Source of the DNA: an uncultured Eubacteriales bacterium
GTDB taxonomy: Bacteria; Bacillota; Clostridia; Oscillospirales; QAKW01
Assembly (NCBI GenBank): GCA_902492505.1
Contig: CABULU010000053.1
Coordinates: forward strand, 1-10,004
Direction of reading: 5' to 3'
DNA length: 10,004 nt
The notes beneath the pieces are model-generated. The model saw only the letters and a program-made list of their open reading frames with translations. It searched no databases and was not told where the DNA came from. The translations under genes and the position numbers were made by a program. Below are positions 1 to 6,222 of the stretch, piece after piece; the stretch's first letter is position 1; every line of letters starts with the position of its first letter.

Positions 1-63
1 ATGGGAATCGAACCCACGTGATCAGCTTGGAAGGCTGGAGTTCTACCATTGAACCACACCCGC
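1..63 (-). tRNA. tRNA-Gly (anticodon TCC), 3' end cut off by the window edge
   Basis: Read on the minus strand, the gene starts with the acceptor strand GCGGGTG at 63-57. It continues with a D arm containing GGTTCAATGGTAGAAC and an anticodon arm CCAGC-CTTCCAA-GCTGA, whose loop gives anticodon TCC (glycine, GGA codons). The T arm follows, with the TTCGATT loop and a GTGGG/CCCAT stem. The 3' acceptor strand (expected CACCCGC plus discriminator) lies beyond base 1, so the gene is truncated only by the window. Other tRNAs may follow to the left, but this cannot be seen. Confidence 0.95.
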
Positions 64-84
64 ATATTCATTTGCCGCCTAAAT

Positions 85-113
85 ATGTTAGCATAACTTT
101 AATTTATTGTCAA
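85..113 (-). promoter_or_regulatory. Sigma-A promoter for the tRNA-Gly gene
   Basis: On the minus strand there is a perfect -35 box TTGACA (113-108), a 17-base spacer, and a -10 box TAACAT (90-85) preceded by an extended -10 TG (93-92). Transcription would begin near base 78, about 15 bases before the tRNA 5' end, which suits a short processed leader. The promoter lies in the gap between the glycosylase stop and the tRNA, so the tRNA need not depend on read-through. No terminator hairpin for the glycosylase is visible in this gap. Confidence 0.7.
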
Positions 114-121
114 GTCCTTTA

Positions 122-610
122 TCAAAAAATAAAATCATTTACGGCACACCATTTTTCTATCAGCCGCTCAAGAGACCAACCGGCATTTGCCGGACTGGTG
201 GAGGGCAGAGGATGCGCTTTTATCCCCGTGATTTTCTGACAGTATTTTTTATACAGCTGGTCTGATTTGACGCCGTTTGTAAAAATCGCTTTTATGTCGG
301 CGGCGCTTAGTATAACGCTAAGGTCGTTTACTTCAACGTTTTTTATGCTGCTGTCGCTGGACTTTTCAATGTCACAGCTTTTTATTACGTCCCACAGTGC
401 TATGTGATTTTCATGCAGGAGTCTGCTCTTTTCTTCTATTGTTACAGGTGTTTCCTGCCCGGTTACCGCCGCAATTACTTTCCAAAATCTATTCTGCGGA
501 TGGTGATAGAAAAAGTTCCCCTCCCTTGATTTTATCGAAGGAAAACTGCCGAGAATTAAAACAGCCGAATTTTTGTCATAAAGCGGAGCTATTGTGTGAA
601 TTTCTTTCAT
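122..610 (-). CDS. DNA-deoxyinosine (hypoxanthine) glycosylase, uracil-DNA glycosylase superfamily
   Basis: This 162-residue cytoplasmic protein matches the small HDG-type (family 6) branch of the uracil-DNA glycosylase superfamily, which removes hypoxanthine (deaminated adenine) from DNA in base-excision repair. Visible hallmarks are GSFPS at residues 21-25 after a hydrophobic strand (AVLIL), the segment GNFFYHHPQNRFW at 31-43, LWDVIKSCDIEKSSDSSIK at 72-90, and the C-terminal motif HPLPSTSPAN at 133-142. The length is normal for the family and the protein looks intact. The ATG at 610 is preceded by AGAGG about 7-8 bases upstream, and a promoter sits just before that. It is a single-gene unit that diverges from the CPBP operon and is followed on the same strand by the tRNA. 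Substrate preference (hypoxanthine versus uracil) is inferred from family resemblance. Confidence 0.88.
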   Translation of the reverse strand: MKEIHTIAPLYDKNSAVLILGSFPSIKSREGNFFYHHPQNRFWKVIAAVTGQETPVTIEEKSRLLHENHIALWDVIKSCDIEKSSDSSIKNVEVNDLSVILSAADIKAIFTNGVKSDQLYKKYCQKITGIKAHPLPSTSPANAGWSLERLIEKWCAVNDFIF

Positions 611-640
611 TGTCAGCCTCTTACATAAAATCTTAATGTT

Positions 641-668
641 ATTTTATCAGAATTTGTAAAAAAATCAA
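641..668 (-). promoter_or_regulatory. Promoter for the DNA glycosylase gene
   Basis: The minus strand has TTGATT (668-663), a 16-base spacer, and TAAAAT (646-641) with an extended TG (649-648) in front of the -10. The predicted start near 634 leaves a leader of about 24 bases that contains the AGAGG ribosome-binding site. The -35 box is only 7 bases from the -35 box of the divergent promoter, so the two RNA polymerase sites face back to back and probably compete. Confidence 0.5.
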
Positions 669-675
669 GTCTGCC

Positions 676-704
676 TTGACATGCGCCAGTGTATAAAATA
701 TACT
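676..704 (+). promoter_or_regulatory. Strong sigma-A promoter for the CPBP-PAP2-acetyltransferase operon
   Basis: A perfect TTGACA (676-681), exactly 17 bases, then TATACT (699-704). The expected transcription start is near 711, giving a leader of only about 15 bases that holds the AAGAAGG ribosome-binding site (713-719). Because an in-frame ATG at 681 lies inside the -35 box and upstream of the transcript start, this promoter also fixes the translation start at 726. Confidence 0.8.
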
Positions 705-725
705 GTTATGGTAAGAAGGTGTATT

Positions 726-1733
726 ATGTTTGATTATTTGAATGATAATAAAATGACCGTTCAGGCACGGGCAGAGGGTAAAACCTATTCTCCGTTTGTT
801 CTTGTTCTGATTTATTTTGCCGTTATGATTATTGTTAATGTTGTGACAAAAGTTGTTATGACTCCTGTTTTGACGCTCTTGCTTACGGACAGCTCGAACT
901 TTAAGCCGTTTTTGACCTCGCTTTCACAGGCGGACTATTCTTCAGCTATGGAAACTTTTTATAAGCTGCTCAGCGAGTTGCCCGAATGGATAAACATTTT
1001 TTCGTTGTTTTTGCAGATTGTTCCGCTTGCCGCCGCAGTTATTTTTTGCAGGTTTGTCGAAAAGCGCTCCGTTTCAAGTATGGGATTTCGCCGCGGTCAG
1101 ATAATTCCCGAATATATTAAGGGTCTGATTGCCGGCGCTGCAATGATGGCGATTGTTGTTATGCTTATAAAGCTGAGCGGCGCTGCGGTTTTTGAGGGAA
1201 AGCGTTCATTCAGTGTGCCGACGGTTATATTTTATTTTATAGGTTACATGATTTTCGGACTTGCCGAAGAGGCTTTGATTCACGGATTTTTTATGACAAG
1301 CTCTGCCAAAAGCTCTTCTCTTGCCTATTCTCTTATTATGAGCTCGGTGCTGTTTTCGTTTACCAATTCGATGAATTCAGGCTCGTCCCTTTTAGGCAGC
1401 ATCAACGTTTTTATGTTAGGTGTTTTTACAGGTCTGTGTGTTATGCGTCGCGGAAACCTTTGGGGAATGGGCGCCTTTCACGCGACTTGGAATTTTACTC
1501 AAAATGTGGTCTTTGGGTTTGGCATGAGCAGCGAGTCCTCACGGACAAGCATATTGAAATTTACGGGACTTGAGGGCTATAACAGCCTGAACGGCGGAAT
1601 TTACGGACCGCAGAGCAGTCTGCTTGTTACGCTGATACTGTTTTTGGCAATCGGCGCCGTGCTGATATCGAAACCGAACAGTAGGGAAGCGGTCGTTTAT
1701 ACAACGTCGGAATCCGGGGAGGAAAAAAAGTGA
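726..1733 (+). CDS. CPBP-family (CAAX/Rce1-like) intramembrane protease homologue with altered catalytic motifs
   Basis: The protein has 335 residues and several membrane segments (about 22-40, 92-108, 133-150, 166-180, 200-215, 225-240, 298-314). The C-terminal half matches the CPBP (Abi/CAAX protease) domain: AEEALIHGFF at 180-189, MSSVLFSFTN at 205-214, the downstream LGVFTGLCVMRRGNLW segment at 231-246, and FHATWN at 251-256. The third motif (HxxxN; H252, N256) and the glutamate pair (E181, E182) are intact. Where the family normally has EExxxR the arginine position is His186, and where it has FxxxH the histidine position is Asn214. Activity as a glutamic-type endopeptidase is therefore uncertain. 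The ATG at 726 follows AAGAAGG by 6 bases; an upstream in-frame ATG at 681 lies within the promoter and was rejected. It is the first gene of an operon and overlaps the start of the PAP2 gene by 4 bases. The substrate is unknown; members in Gram-positive bacteria often act in envelope or peptide processing. Confidence 0.8.
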   Translation: MFDYLNDNKMTVQARAEGKTYSPFVLVLIYFAVMIIVNVVTKVVMTPVLTLLLTDSSNFKPFLTSLSQADYSSAMETFYKLLSELPEWINIFSLFLQIVPLAAAVIFCRFVEKRSVSSMGFRRGQIIPEYIKGLIAGAAMMAIVVMLIKLSGAAVFEGKRSFSVPTVIFYFIGYMIFGLAEEALIHGFFMTSSAKSSSLAYSLIMSSVLFSFTNSMNSGSSLLGSINVFMLGVFTGLCVMRRGNLWGMGAFHATWNFTQNVVFGFGMSSESSRTSILKFTGLEGYNSLNGGIYGPQSSLLVTLILFLAIGAVLISKPNSREAVVYTTSESGEEKK

Positions 1734-2413
1734 GTATGAGTTTTTTTGCGTCTTGGCTTGACAGTGTGTTTGCCGGATTTGACGGCGCTGTGATTAATTT
1801 TATGCACGCACTTGCCGTGTCGGCGGGTGCTGTGCTGACGCCGGTTATGAAATTCATAACATTAATCGGCGAAAAGGGCATAATAGTCTTGGTTTTGGCT
1901 TTGGTGCTTATGTGCTTTGCAAAAACTCGCAGGGTCGGTATATGTGTTTTCGGTGCGGTGTGCTGCGGTGCGCTGATAACAAGTATTTGTCTTAAGGGTG
2001 CAGTCGCTCGTATGCGCCCGCTTGAGGCGTCTGAGACATATCAGGCGTTTTGGCAGTTTGTAGGCGCGCCCTTTGAGGACGGATTTTCATTTCCGTCGGG
2101 CCATGTCACGGCAGTTATGGCAGGTATGTGCGCGCTTTGCGCAGCACTCGGAAAGAGAGGCAAAAGATATATAATTCCGTCTGCTGTTTTTGTTTTGCTA
2201 ATGGGTGTGTCACGCATCTATCTTATGGCGCACTATCCCAGTGATGTTATAGGCGGCATCTTGGTCGGCGCACTGTCGGCTGTGATAGCGTTTTATATTA
2301 CGCGGCTTATTTATAAGCTGCTTGAAAAATATCACGATAACGCATTTTGCAAATTTGTGCTGGAGTTTGATGTGCGCCGCATTTTAAATGAAAAGCGTAA
2401 GAAAATTAGTTGA
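1730..2413 (+). CDS. PAP2-family membrane phosphatase (undecaprenyl-diphosphatase or lipid phosphatase type)
   Basis: This 227-residue polytopic membrane protein carries the full type 2 phosphatidic acid phosphatase signature: KGAVARMRP at 89-97 (K-x6-RP), FPSGH at 121-125, and SRIYLMAHYPSD at 161-172 (SR-x5-H-x3-D). The expected phosphate-binding residues (K89, R96, R162), general acid H125, nucleophile H168 and D172 are all present. Such enzymes remove phosphate from lipid pyrophosphates or phosphates on the outer face of the membrane, for example recycling undecaprenyl diphosphate carrier or acting on phosphatidylglycerol phosphate; sequence alone does not decide which. The start is a GTG at 1730 overlapping the previous stop (GTGA), with GGGGAGG 7 bases upstream. 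An ATG at 1736 is the alternative but would be 13 bases from that site. A basic cytoplasmic tail (about 205-227) follows the last membrane segment. Confidence 0.88.
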   Translation: MSMSFFASWLDSVFAGFDGAVINFMHALAVSAGAVLTPVMKFITLIGEKGIIVLVLALVLMCFAKTRRVGICVFGAVCCGALITSICLKGAVARMRPLEASETYQAFWQFVGAPFEDGFSFPSGHVTAVMAGMCALCAALGKRGKRYIIPSAVFVLLMGVSRIYLMAHYPSDVIGGILVGALSAVIAFYITRLIYKLLEKYHDNAFCKFVLEFDVRRILNEKRKKIS

Positions 2414-2425
2414 CGGAGAAAGTGT

Positions 2426-3043
2426 ATGAGTGAAGAACAGCGTATTTTTGACGGTAAGCTGTATTGTCCCGCAGATGCGGACCTAAAGGCAAAAAAGCTT
2501 AAGACACATAATCTTTGTACAAAATATAATTCGACACTTGAGGATGAAACAGAGCTGCGCGACAGCATAGTAAGGGAAATCTTTTCAGAGCTGGGAGAGG
2601 GCTGCTTTTTTCAGGGGCCTGTATTTATTCATTACGGCTGCCATACGCGGATAGGAAACCGGCTGTTTGCCAATTTCAATCTGACTATTCAGGATGACGC
2701 ACTTGTCACAATCGGCGATGACTGTAATTTCGGTCCTAATGTTACGATTGTCACGCCGCTTCATCCGCTTCTGCCGGATGAAAGGCTGAAAGTTAATTTC
2801 CCCGACAAGGGTGCGCGGCGCGTTTGCTATGCCAAGCCCGTCAGTATCGGCAATAACTGTTGGTTTGGAGCAAATGTCACCGTATGTCCCGGAGTTACCA
2901 TTGGGGATAACTGCGTTATCGGCGCCGGCAGTGTTGTGACACGCGATATTCCGGATAACAGTCTTGCGGTTGGCGTGCCGTGCCGTGTTATACGTCAAAT
3001 AGGCGAAAATGACAGCGTATATAATAATCCCGAACTTTTTTAA
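2426..3043 (+). CDS. LacA/Maa-type sugar O-acetyltransferase (left-handed beta-helix)
   Basis: The 205-residue protein belongs to the galactoside/maltose O-acetyltransferase group, soluble trimers that move acetyl from acetyl-CoA to sugar hydroxyls. The N-terminal Mac-type helical segment (about 6-57, with DGKLYCPADADL at 9-20) is followed by hexapeptide repeats (about 66-110 and 138-175). The catalytic His is H113 in TPLHPL, and the C-terminal helix segment contains GVPCRVIR at 183-190, all at the family's normal spacing. Length and motif order indicate an intact enzyme. The start ATG lies 12 bases after the PAP2 stop, with GGAGAAAG just upstream, so it is translated from the same operon. 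The acceptor cannot be read from sequence. Beside a lipid phosphatase and an intramembrane protease homologue, an envelope glycan or a simple detoxification role is possible. Confidence 0.88.
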   Translation: MSEEQRIFDGKLYCPADADLKAKKLKTHNLCTKYNSTLEDETELRDSIVREIFSELGEGCFFQGPVFIHYGCHTRIGNRLFANFNLTIQDDALVTIGDDCNFGPNVTIVTPLHPLLPDERLKVNFPDKGARRVCYAKPVSIGNNCWFGANVTVCPGVTIGDNCVIGAGSVVTRDIPDNSLAVGVPCRVIRQIGENDSVYNNPELF

Positions 3044-3049
3044 ACAAAA

Positions 3050-3079
3050 AAATGCAGTACCGTTTACGGTACTGCATTT
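3050..3079. terminator. Bidirectional intrinsic terminator between convergent genes
   Basis: A perfect 13-bp inverted repeat AAATGCAGTACCG / CGGTACTGCATTT encloses a 4-base TTTA loop. It starts 7 bases after the acetyltransferase stop and ends 17 bases before the stop of the minus-strand lipoprotein. Read on the minus strand, the stem is followed by a clear U-tract (TTTTTTTGTTT), so it is strongest for the lipoprotein gene. On the plus strand the tail is less pure (ATTTCACTTC), so termination of the three-gene operon relies mainly on the stem. Confidence 0.88.
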
Positions 3080-3096
3080 CACTTCAGACTGATTTT

Positions 3097-3621
3097 TTAC
3101 GGCGTTGCTGTTGTGTCACAGTCAAGAGACATGAAATATTCGGCAGCCGCTTTATTTTTTTCTGTGCAGTCGTTGCCCTCAAAATCCTTGTCTGCACTGA
3201 AAAACAACACAAACTGGTCATTGACAAAGGCCTCGTACTCTTTAATGGCCTTTCCGTTGGTATCGTAAATTATATATTTTCCCGTCTCCTTGATTTCTTT
3301 CAGCTTTTCAGACGGAGCTCTGTAATAGAAAAGCTCCATGTACACATCATATGAATTTATTTTATAGCTTTCCAACATACTTTCGTCGTCTGATTCTGTT
3401 TTGATTGCGGATTTTATTTTGAATCCATTTTCGTTCATCGATGCGAGAACCCACAAAGCCGAGCCCTTTTCCACTTTTTTTAGTGACGGCATATCGAACG
3501 GACCTGTATAATCTTCGCGCTGTTCAAGAATGTTTATTCCGGTTTTGTTGGAACTGCATCCGAAAACAGAGACGGAAAGCAGGATAATTATTGCGGCAAT
3601 CGCCAGTTTTTTAATTTTCAT
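3097..3621 (-). CDS. Putative lipoprotein of unknown function (174 aa)
   Basis: The N-terminus MKIKKLAIAAIIILLSVSVFGC is a lipoprotein signal peptide with basic residues, a hydrophobic core, and a lipobox ending VFGC (Cys22). The mature protein of about 153 residues would be anchored to the outer face of the membrane. The mature part is acidic and lysine-rich with scattered aromatics (for example YDVYMELFYYRAPSEKLKEI and FVNDQFVLFFSADKDF) and has one later Cys pair region (NDCTEK, SLDCDT). I do not recognise a family. The ATG at 3621 is chosen because it opens the signal peptide, has AAGAAAGG 11 bases upstream, and lies downstream of a good promoter. A longer in-frame reading from 3762 would begin upstream of that promoter. 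It diverges from another lipoprotein gene and ends at the shared terminator. Confidence 0.8.
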   Translation of the reverse strand: MKIKKLAIAAIIILLSVSVFGCSSNKTGINILEQREDYTGPFDMPSLKKVEKGSALWVLASMNENGFKIKSAIKTESDDESMLESYKINSYDVYMELFYYRAPSEKLKEIKETGKYIIYDTNGKAIKEYEAFVNDQFVLFFSADKDFEGNDCTEKNKAAAEYFMSLDCDTTATP

Positions 3622-3651
3622 ATATTGACCAACCTTTCTTTTCTTATTAAA

Positions 3652-3680
3652 ATAATACCATAAAAAAGCAGACTGTTCAA
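3652..3680 (-). promoter_or_regulatory. Promoter for the minus-strand lipoprotein gene
   Basis: On the minus strand, TTGAAC (3680-3675), a 17-base spacer, and TATTAT (3657-3652) preceded by an extended -10 TG (3660-3659). The start near 3645 gives a leader of about 24 bases containing the ribosome-binding site. This supports translation from 3621 rather than from farther upstream. Confidence 0.65.
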
Positions 3681-3712
3681 TATATATTCGCGATTTATGT
3701 TGATTTAAAATG

Positions 3713-3741
3713 TTGAAACGTAAACTGCGCTGTGATATAAT
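3713..3741 (+). promoter_or_regulatory. Promoter for the plus-strand lipoprotein gene
   Basis: TTGAAA (3713-3718), a 17-base spacer, then a perfect TATAAT (3736-3741) with extended TG (3733-3734). The start is expected near 3748, about 27 bases before the ATG, and GGAG (3765-3768) provides the ribosome-binding site. It is one of the best sigma-A matches in the window. The two divergent -35 boxes are about 32 bases apart. Confidence 0.8.
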
Positions 3742-3774
3742 ATTAATTATGTAAAAAAACAAACGGAGATAAAA

Positions 3775-4500
3775 ATGAAATTATTAAAAAAAGTTTTATC
3801 GGTTATGATGATGTGCGCCGCAATCGTGTCACTTTCTTCCTGTTCCGACCTCAAGGTTACAGAACAAATGCAGGAGGGAATTGACGCGTACATTGCGGCG
3901 GTAGCAAAGAGCGAAAAGAGAGAGTCGGGGAGTGTAAAGGTTGTTTCCTTGTCAAAGGATAACGCCATTGAGTTTAAGAATACCGAATCTGTCATTGAGT
4001 GTGATTTTACAGTGACAGACGGGAAGGTGTCGTATACACGCAGCGATTATCTCAACGGTGAAAAAGCCGCCGAATATAAATGCGACGGAAATATCGTTTT
4101 GCACCGAAATAATGACGGTGAAGCATGGACAGACAGAACGGAGGAGAATTCATCGTTTCTGTCAGCGCAGACAAATCCGCTGACAACGCTTTCTCTTTTT
4201 CGTGTTGACAGTAAATACAAGGTGCGCACTGACTATATGACAGATATTAAGTATAATTCCGTCCCCGACGAAAACGGTTATACCTCTGTTGAATTTACCC
4301 TTAAAGACAGCACCGTGTCCGATATTCTTGATTATAATAAAGCCAGGGGAATTGTGCGCCGTTCGGCAGGTCATACGAGAACGTATTACATAGACAGCAG
4401 CGGATACATTGCCAAAATCGTTGTTCTGACCAATCAGGTTGTTTTCAACAACGGCAAGGAGGGGAGTTATAATACTGAAATGACAGTTGTTTGCAGCTGA
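3775..4500 (+). CDS. Putative lipoprotein of unknown function (241 aa)
   Basis: The protein opens with MKLLKKVLSVMMMCAAIVSLSSC, a typical lipoprotein signal with lipobox LSSC (Cys23), so it should be lipid-anchored on the cell surface. The mature part is about 219 residues, polar, with alternating short beta-strand-like stretches (VIECDFTVTDGKVSYTRSDYLNGEKAAEYKCDGNIVL, TSVEFTLKDS, TYYIDSSGYIAKIVVLTNQVVF). This pattern recalls beta-sheet lipoproteins of the LolA/LppX-like fold, but that is only an impression from the strand pattern and no family is asserted. ATG at 3775 follows GGAG by 6 bases and a strong promoter. It is not homologous in any obvious way to the divergent lipoprotein. Its stop codon lies one base from the sigE stop codon, so there is no room for an intergenic terminator. 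Confidence 0.82.
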   Translation: MKLLKKVLSVMMMCAAIVSLSSCSDLKVTEQMQEGIDAYIAAVAKSEKRESGSVKVVSLSKDNAIEFKNTESVIECDFTVTDGKVSYTRSDYLNGEKAAEYKCDGNIVLHRNNDGEAWTDRTEENSSFLSAQTNPLTTLSLFRVDSKYKVRTDYMTDIKYNSVPDENGYTSVEFTLKDSTVSDILDYNKARGIVRRSAGHTRTYYIDSSGYIAKIVVLTNQVVFNNGKEGSYNTEMTVVCS

Positions 4501-4501
4501 T

Positions 4502-5230
4502 TTATGAGCTTTTCTCTATCTCTTTTCTTAGTCGTATTATGATTTTCTTTTCAAGCCTTGATATATAAGACTGGGAGATGCCCAAAAGGTCTGCGACCTC
4601 TTTTTGGGTCATCTCCTTTTGTCCTCTCAGTCCGAAACGCATTTCCATAATCTGTTTTTCACGGTCTGACAGCTTTGTCAGCGCCTGAGACAGCATCTGT
4701 TTTTCTATGTCGTATTCAAGATCCTTGTAAACGCTGTCGCTGTCCGTTCCTAAAATGTCGGATAAAAGCAGCTCGTTGCCGTCCCAGTCGATGTTTAGCG
4801 GCTCGTCAAGCGAAATTTCGTTTTTTCTTATATTGCTTTTTCTCAGGAACATAAGTATTTCGTTTTCAATACATCTTGACGCGTAAGTGGCAAGCTTTAT
4901 GTTTTTTTCTGATTTAAAGGTTTTTATTGCTTTTATCAGCCCGATATTTCCTATTGAAATCAGGTCGTCTGCCATAATTCCCGTATTTTCAAACCGTTTT
5001 GCAATATACACTACAAGACGCAGGTTGTGCTCTATCAGTACGCGCTCCGCCTCGGCGCTGCCGCTTTCAAGCAGCTGTATGTATTCGCTTTCCTTTTCCG
5101 CCGATAGAGGCGGAGGCAGCGTCATATAGCTGCCTATGTAATAAACATTGTCCTTTATAAAAATATCAGGAAATTTCTTGAGAAGATATTTTGCAATTAT
5201 TATTCTCAGCTTTTTAAATATGGCGGTCAT
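4502..5230 (-). CDS. sigE: RNA polymerase sporulation sigma factor SigE (pro-sigma-E)
   Basis: The 242-residue protein is the early mother-cell sigma factor of endospore formation, made as an inactive precursor. The amphipathic/basic pro-sequence (residues 1 to about 31) ends at the conserved processing region VYYIG (29-33), followed by LPPPLS (38-43). Region 2 includes HNLRLVVYIAKRFENTG (68-84), DDLISIGNIGLIKAI (88-102) and KLATYASRCIENEILMFLR (112-130). The very conserved linker DEPLNIDWDGNELLLSDILGTD spans 142-163, and region 4 has the helix-turn-helix TQKEVADLLGISQSYISRLEK (208-228). All of this closely resembles Bacillus SigE. ATG at 5230 has AGGAG (5237-5233) upstream and lies 24 bases after the spoIIGA stop, so the two genes form one operon. 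Processing by SpoIIGA releases the active factor. The sigG gene that commonly follows is not present here; a convergent lipoprotein gene begins one base beyond the stop. Confidence 0.97.
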   Translation of the reverse strand: MTAIFKKLRIIIAKYLLKKFPDIFIKDNVYYIGSYMTLPPPLSAEKESEYIQLLESGSAEAERVLIEHNLRLVVYIAKRFENTGIMADDLISIGNIGLIKAIKTFKSEKNIKLATYASRCIENEILMFLRKSNIRKNEISLDEPLNIDWDGNELLLSDILGTDSDSVYKDLEYDIEKQMLSQALTKLSDREKQIMEMRFGLRGQKEMTQKEVADLLGISQSYISRLEKKIIIRLRKEIEKSS

Positions 5231-5254
5231 TGCTCCTGTCCCCCGTTTTTGTTT

Positions 5255-6130
5255 TTATACTTTTGAATGTAAAAGCGCATTGAAAGCGCCCTCTGCCGAC
5301 AGCTGGGTGCCGATAATTCCCACCAGCATCCGCTCTATGTCTGTGTTTTTGTCGATGTCGGTTATTTTTTCGGGCTTGAATGCGTATACAAAGCTTTTGC
5401 TGCCCGTAATGTCTTTGAACGGCACAACCCTTAGCTTCAGCTCGGGATGCAGCTCATGCAGCAGCGGCAGCTCGTCGGTGCTGTTTTCGCGTACCTGGCG
5501 TAACAGACTCTCACTCAGCTTTCCCCTGAGAACATCAGCTTCAATCAGCATTACCGGCATCAGGGATATGGGGTCATACAGCGTATTTCCGGTATCAAAC
5601 AGGGCGTTTACCGTAACATGTGTTCCGGAAAAATAAATGTTAAGTCGGCGTATCTGTCTTTTTGCGGCGCGTCCGCCTGAAATTTTTGAAAATATTTTTA
5701 TTATGTAGTAAAATATAAACGCCATCAGGATGACTGCCCACAGCGGCAGGTCGATGTAATAAACTCCGTTGGAGGAATTCATTCTTGAGCCGAGCGATGT
5801 AAAGTGGTAAAATGCGTACATTCCGCCGCCGTATACTGCGTTTATTACATAATATGTGACAAAAATCTTAAAATACGAATAGATGTTTATGTATTTGAAA
5901 GAAATTAGGATTATTACCGCGCTTGCGATAATTTTAAAAATAATTATGTTAAGCAGCTGTAACTGAGGGAAAAATATAATTACGCTGTAAAGCGCACCGA
6001 CTGCGGCGCCCAGCAGCATGCGCCGTTTCACAGTTTCCCTGCCGCTTATCAGCGCGCTGGACGACAGGACTATGTAATCAACTATCATATTCAGCAGAAA
6101 CAGAACGTCAACATAAATTGTAAGATTCAA
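5255..6130 (-). CDS. spoIIGA: Sporulation sigma-E factor-processing peptidase SpoIIGA
   Basis: This is a membrane-embedded aspartic protease that cleaves the pro-sequence from pro-sigma-E in the mother cell after a signal from the forespore. About five hydrophobic segments occupy roughly residues 5-150 (numbered from an upstream in-frame GTG at 6139). A cytoplasmic domain follows with the aspartic protease motif NALFDTGNTLYDP, whose catalytic Asp is residue 182 in that numbering. The C-terminus VGIIGTQLSAEGAFNALLH is typical of the family. Length (about 291-294) is normal. Start choice is difficult: GTG at 6139 has no ribosome-binding site, ATG at 6136 is only 2 bases from the GGAG at 6142-6139, and TTG at 6130 is 8 bases away. 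The TTG start also gives an N-terminus (MNLTIYVDVLFLLN) that aligns better with known SpoIIGA starts, so I use it, with moderate confidence in the exact base. It is followed immediately by sigE, its substrate gene. Confidence 0.93.
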   Translation of the reverse strand: MNLTIYVDVLFLLNMIVDYIVLSSSALISGRETVKRRMLLGAAVGALYSVIIFFPQLQLLNIIIFKIIASAVIILISFKYINIYSYFKIFVTYYVINAVYGGGMYAFYHFTSLGSRMNSSNGVYYIDLPLWAVILMAFIFYYIIKIFSKISGGRAAKRQIRRLNIYFSGTHVTVNALFDTGNTLYDPISLMPVMLIEADVLRGKLSESLLRQVRENSTDELPLLHELHPELKLRVVPFKDITGSKSFVYAFKPEKITDIDKNTDIERMLVGIIGTQLSAEGAFNALLHSKV

Positions 6131-6151
6131 CGGCATCACTCCGATGTGAAA

Positions 6152-6184
6152 ATTATATTATGCTGCGGGTAAACTTTGTGTCAT
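6152..6184 (-). promoter_or_regulatory. spoIIG operon promoter with a long-spacer sigma-A arrangement
   Basis: On the minus strand ATGACA (6184-6179), which matches the -35 consensus at five of six bases, is separated by 21 bases from a perfect TATAAT (6157-6152). The spoIIG promoter of Bacillus subtilis is known for a similarly over-long spacer (22 bp) and needs Spo0A~P for activation. An overlapping CATAAT (6162-6157) at a 16-base spacing is an alternative -10. Which one is used cannot be decided by eye. The expected start is about 6145-6150. Confidence 0.6.
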
Positions 6185-6222
6185 TTTTTGTTAAAGATTA
6201 ATTAATATTTGAAAAGCGGGTC

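Noticed and set aside
681..725. Upstream in-frame ATG start for the CPBP protein
   Set aside because: It begins inside the -35 box of a consensus promoter, before the expected transcript start, and lacks a ribosome-binding site; ATG at 726 has one.
2585..3082. 165-codon open frame antisense to the acetyltransferase
   Set aside because: It is a shadow of a well-supported hexapeptide-repeat gene and would read through the terminator; the product resembles nothing known and is low in credible structure.
3622..3762. N-terminal extension of the minus-strand lipoprotein to 3762
   Set aside because: It would bury the signal peptide and start upstream of the promoter at 3652-3680.
5748..5765. VYYID in SpoIIGA resembling the VYYIG processing region of pro-sigma-E
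   Set aside because: It lies between predicted membrane segments near the extracytoplasmic face and is only a five-residue match, so self-processing or substrate mimicry is not supported.
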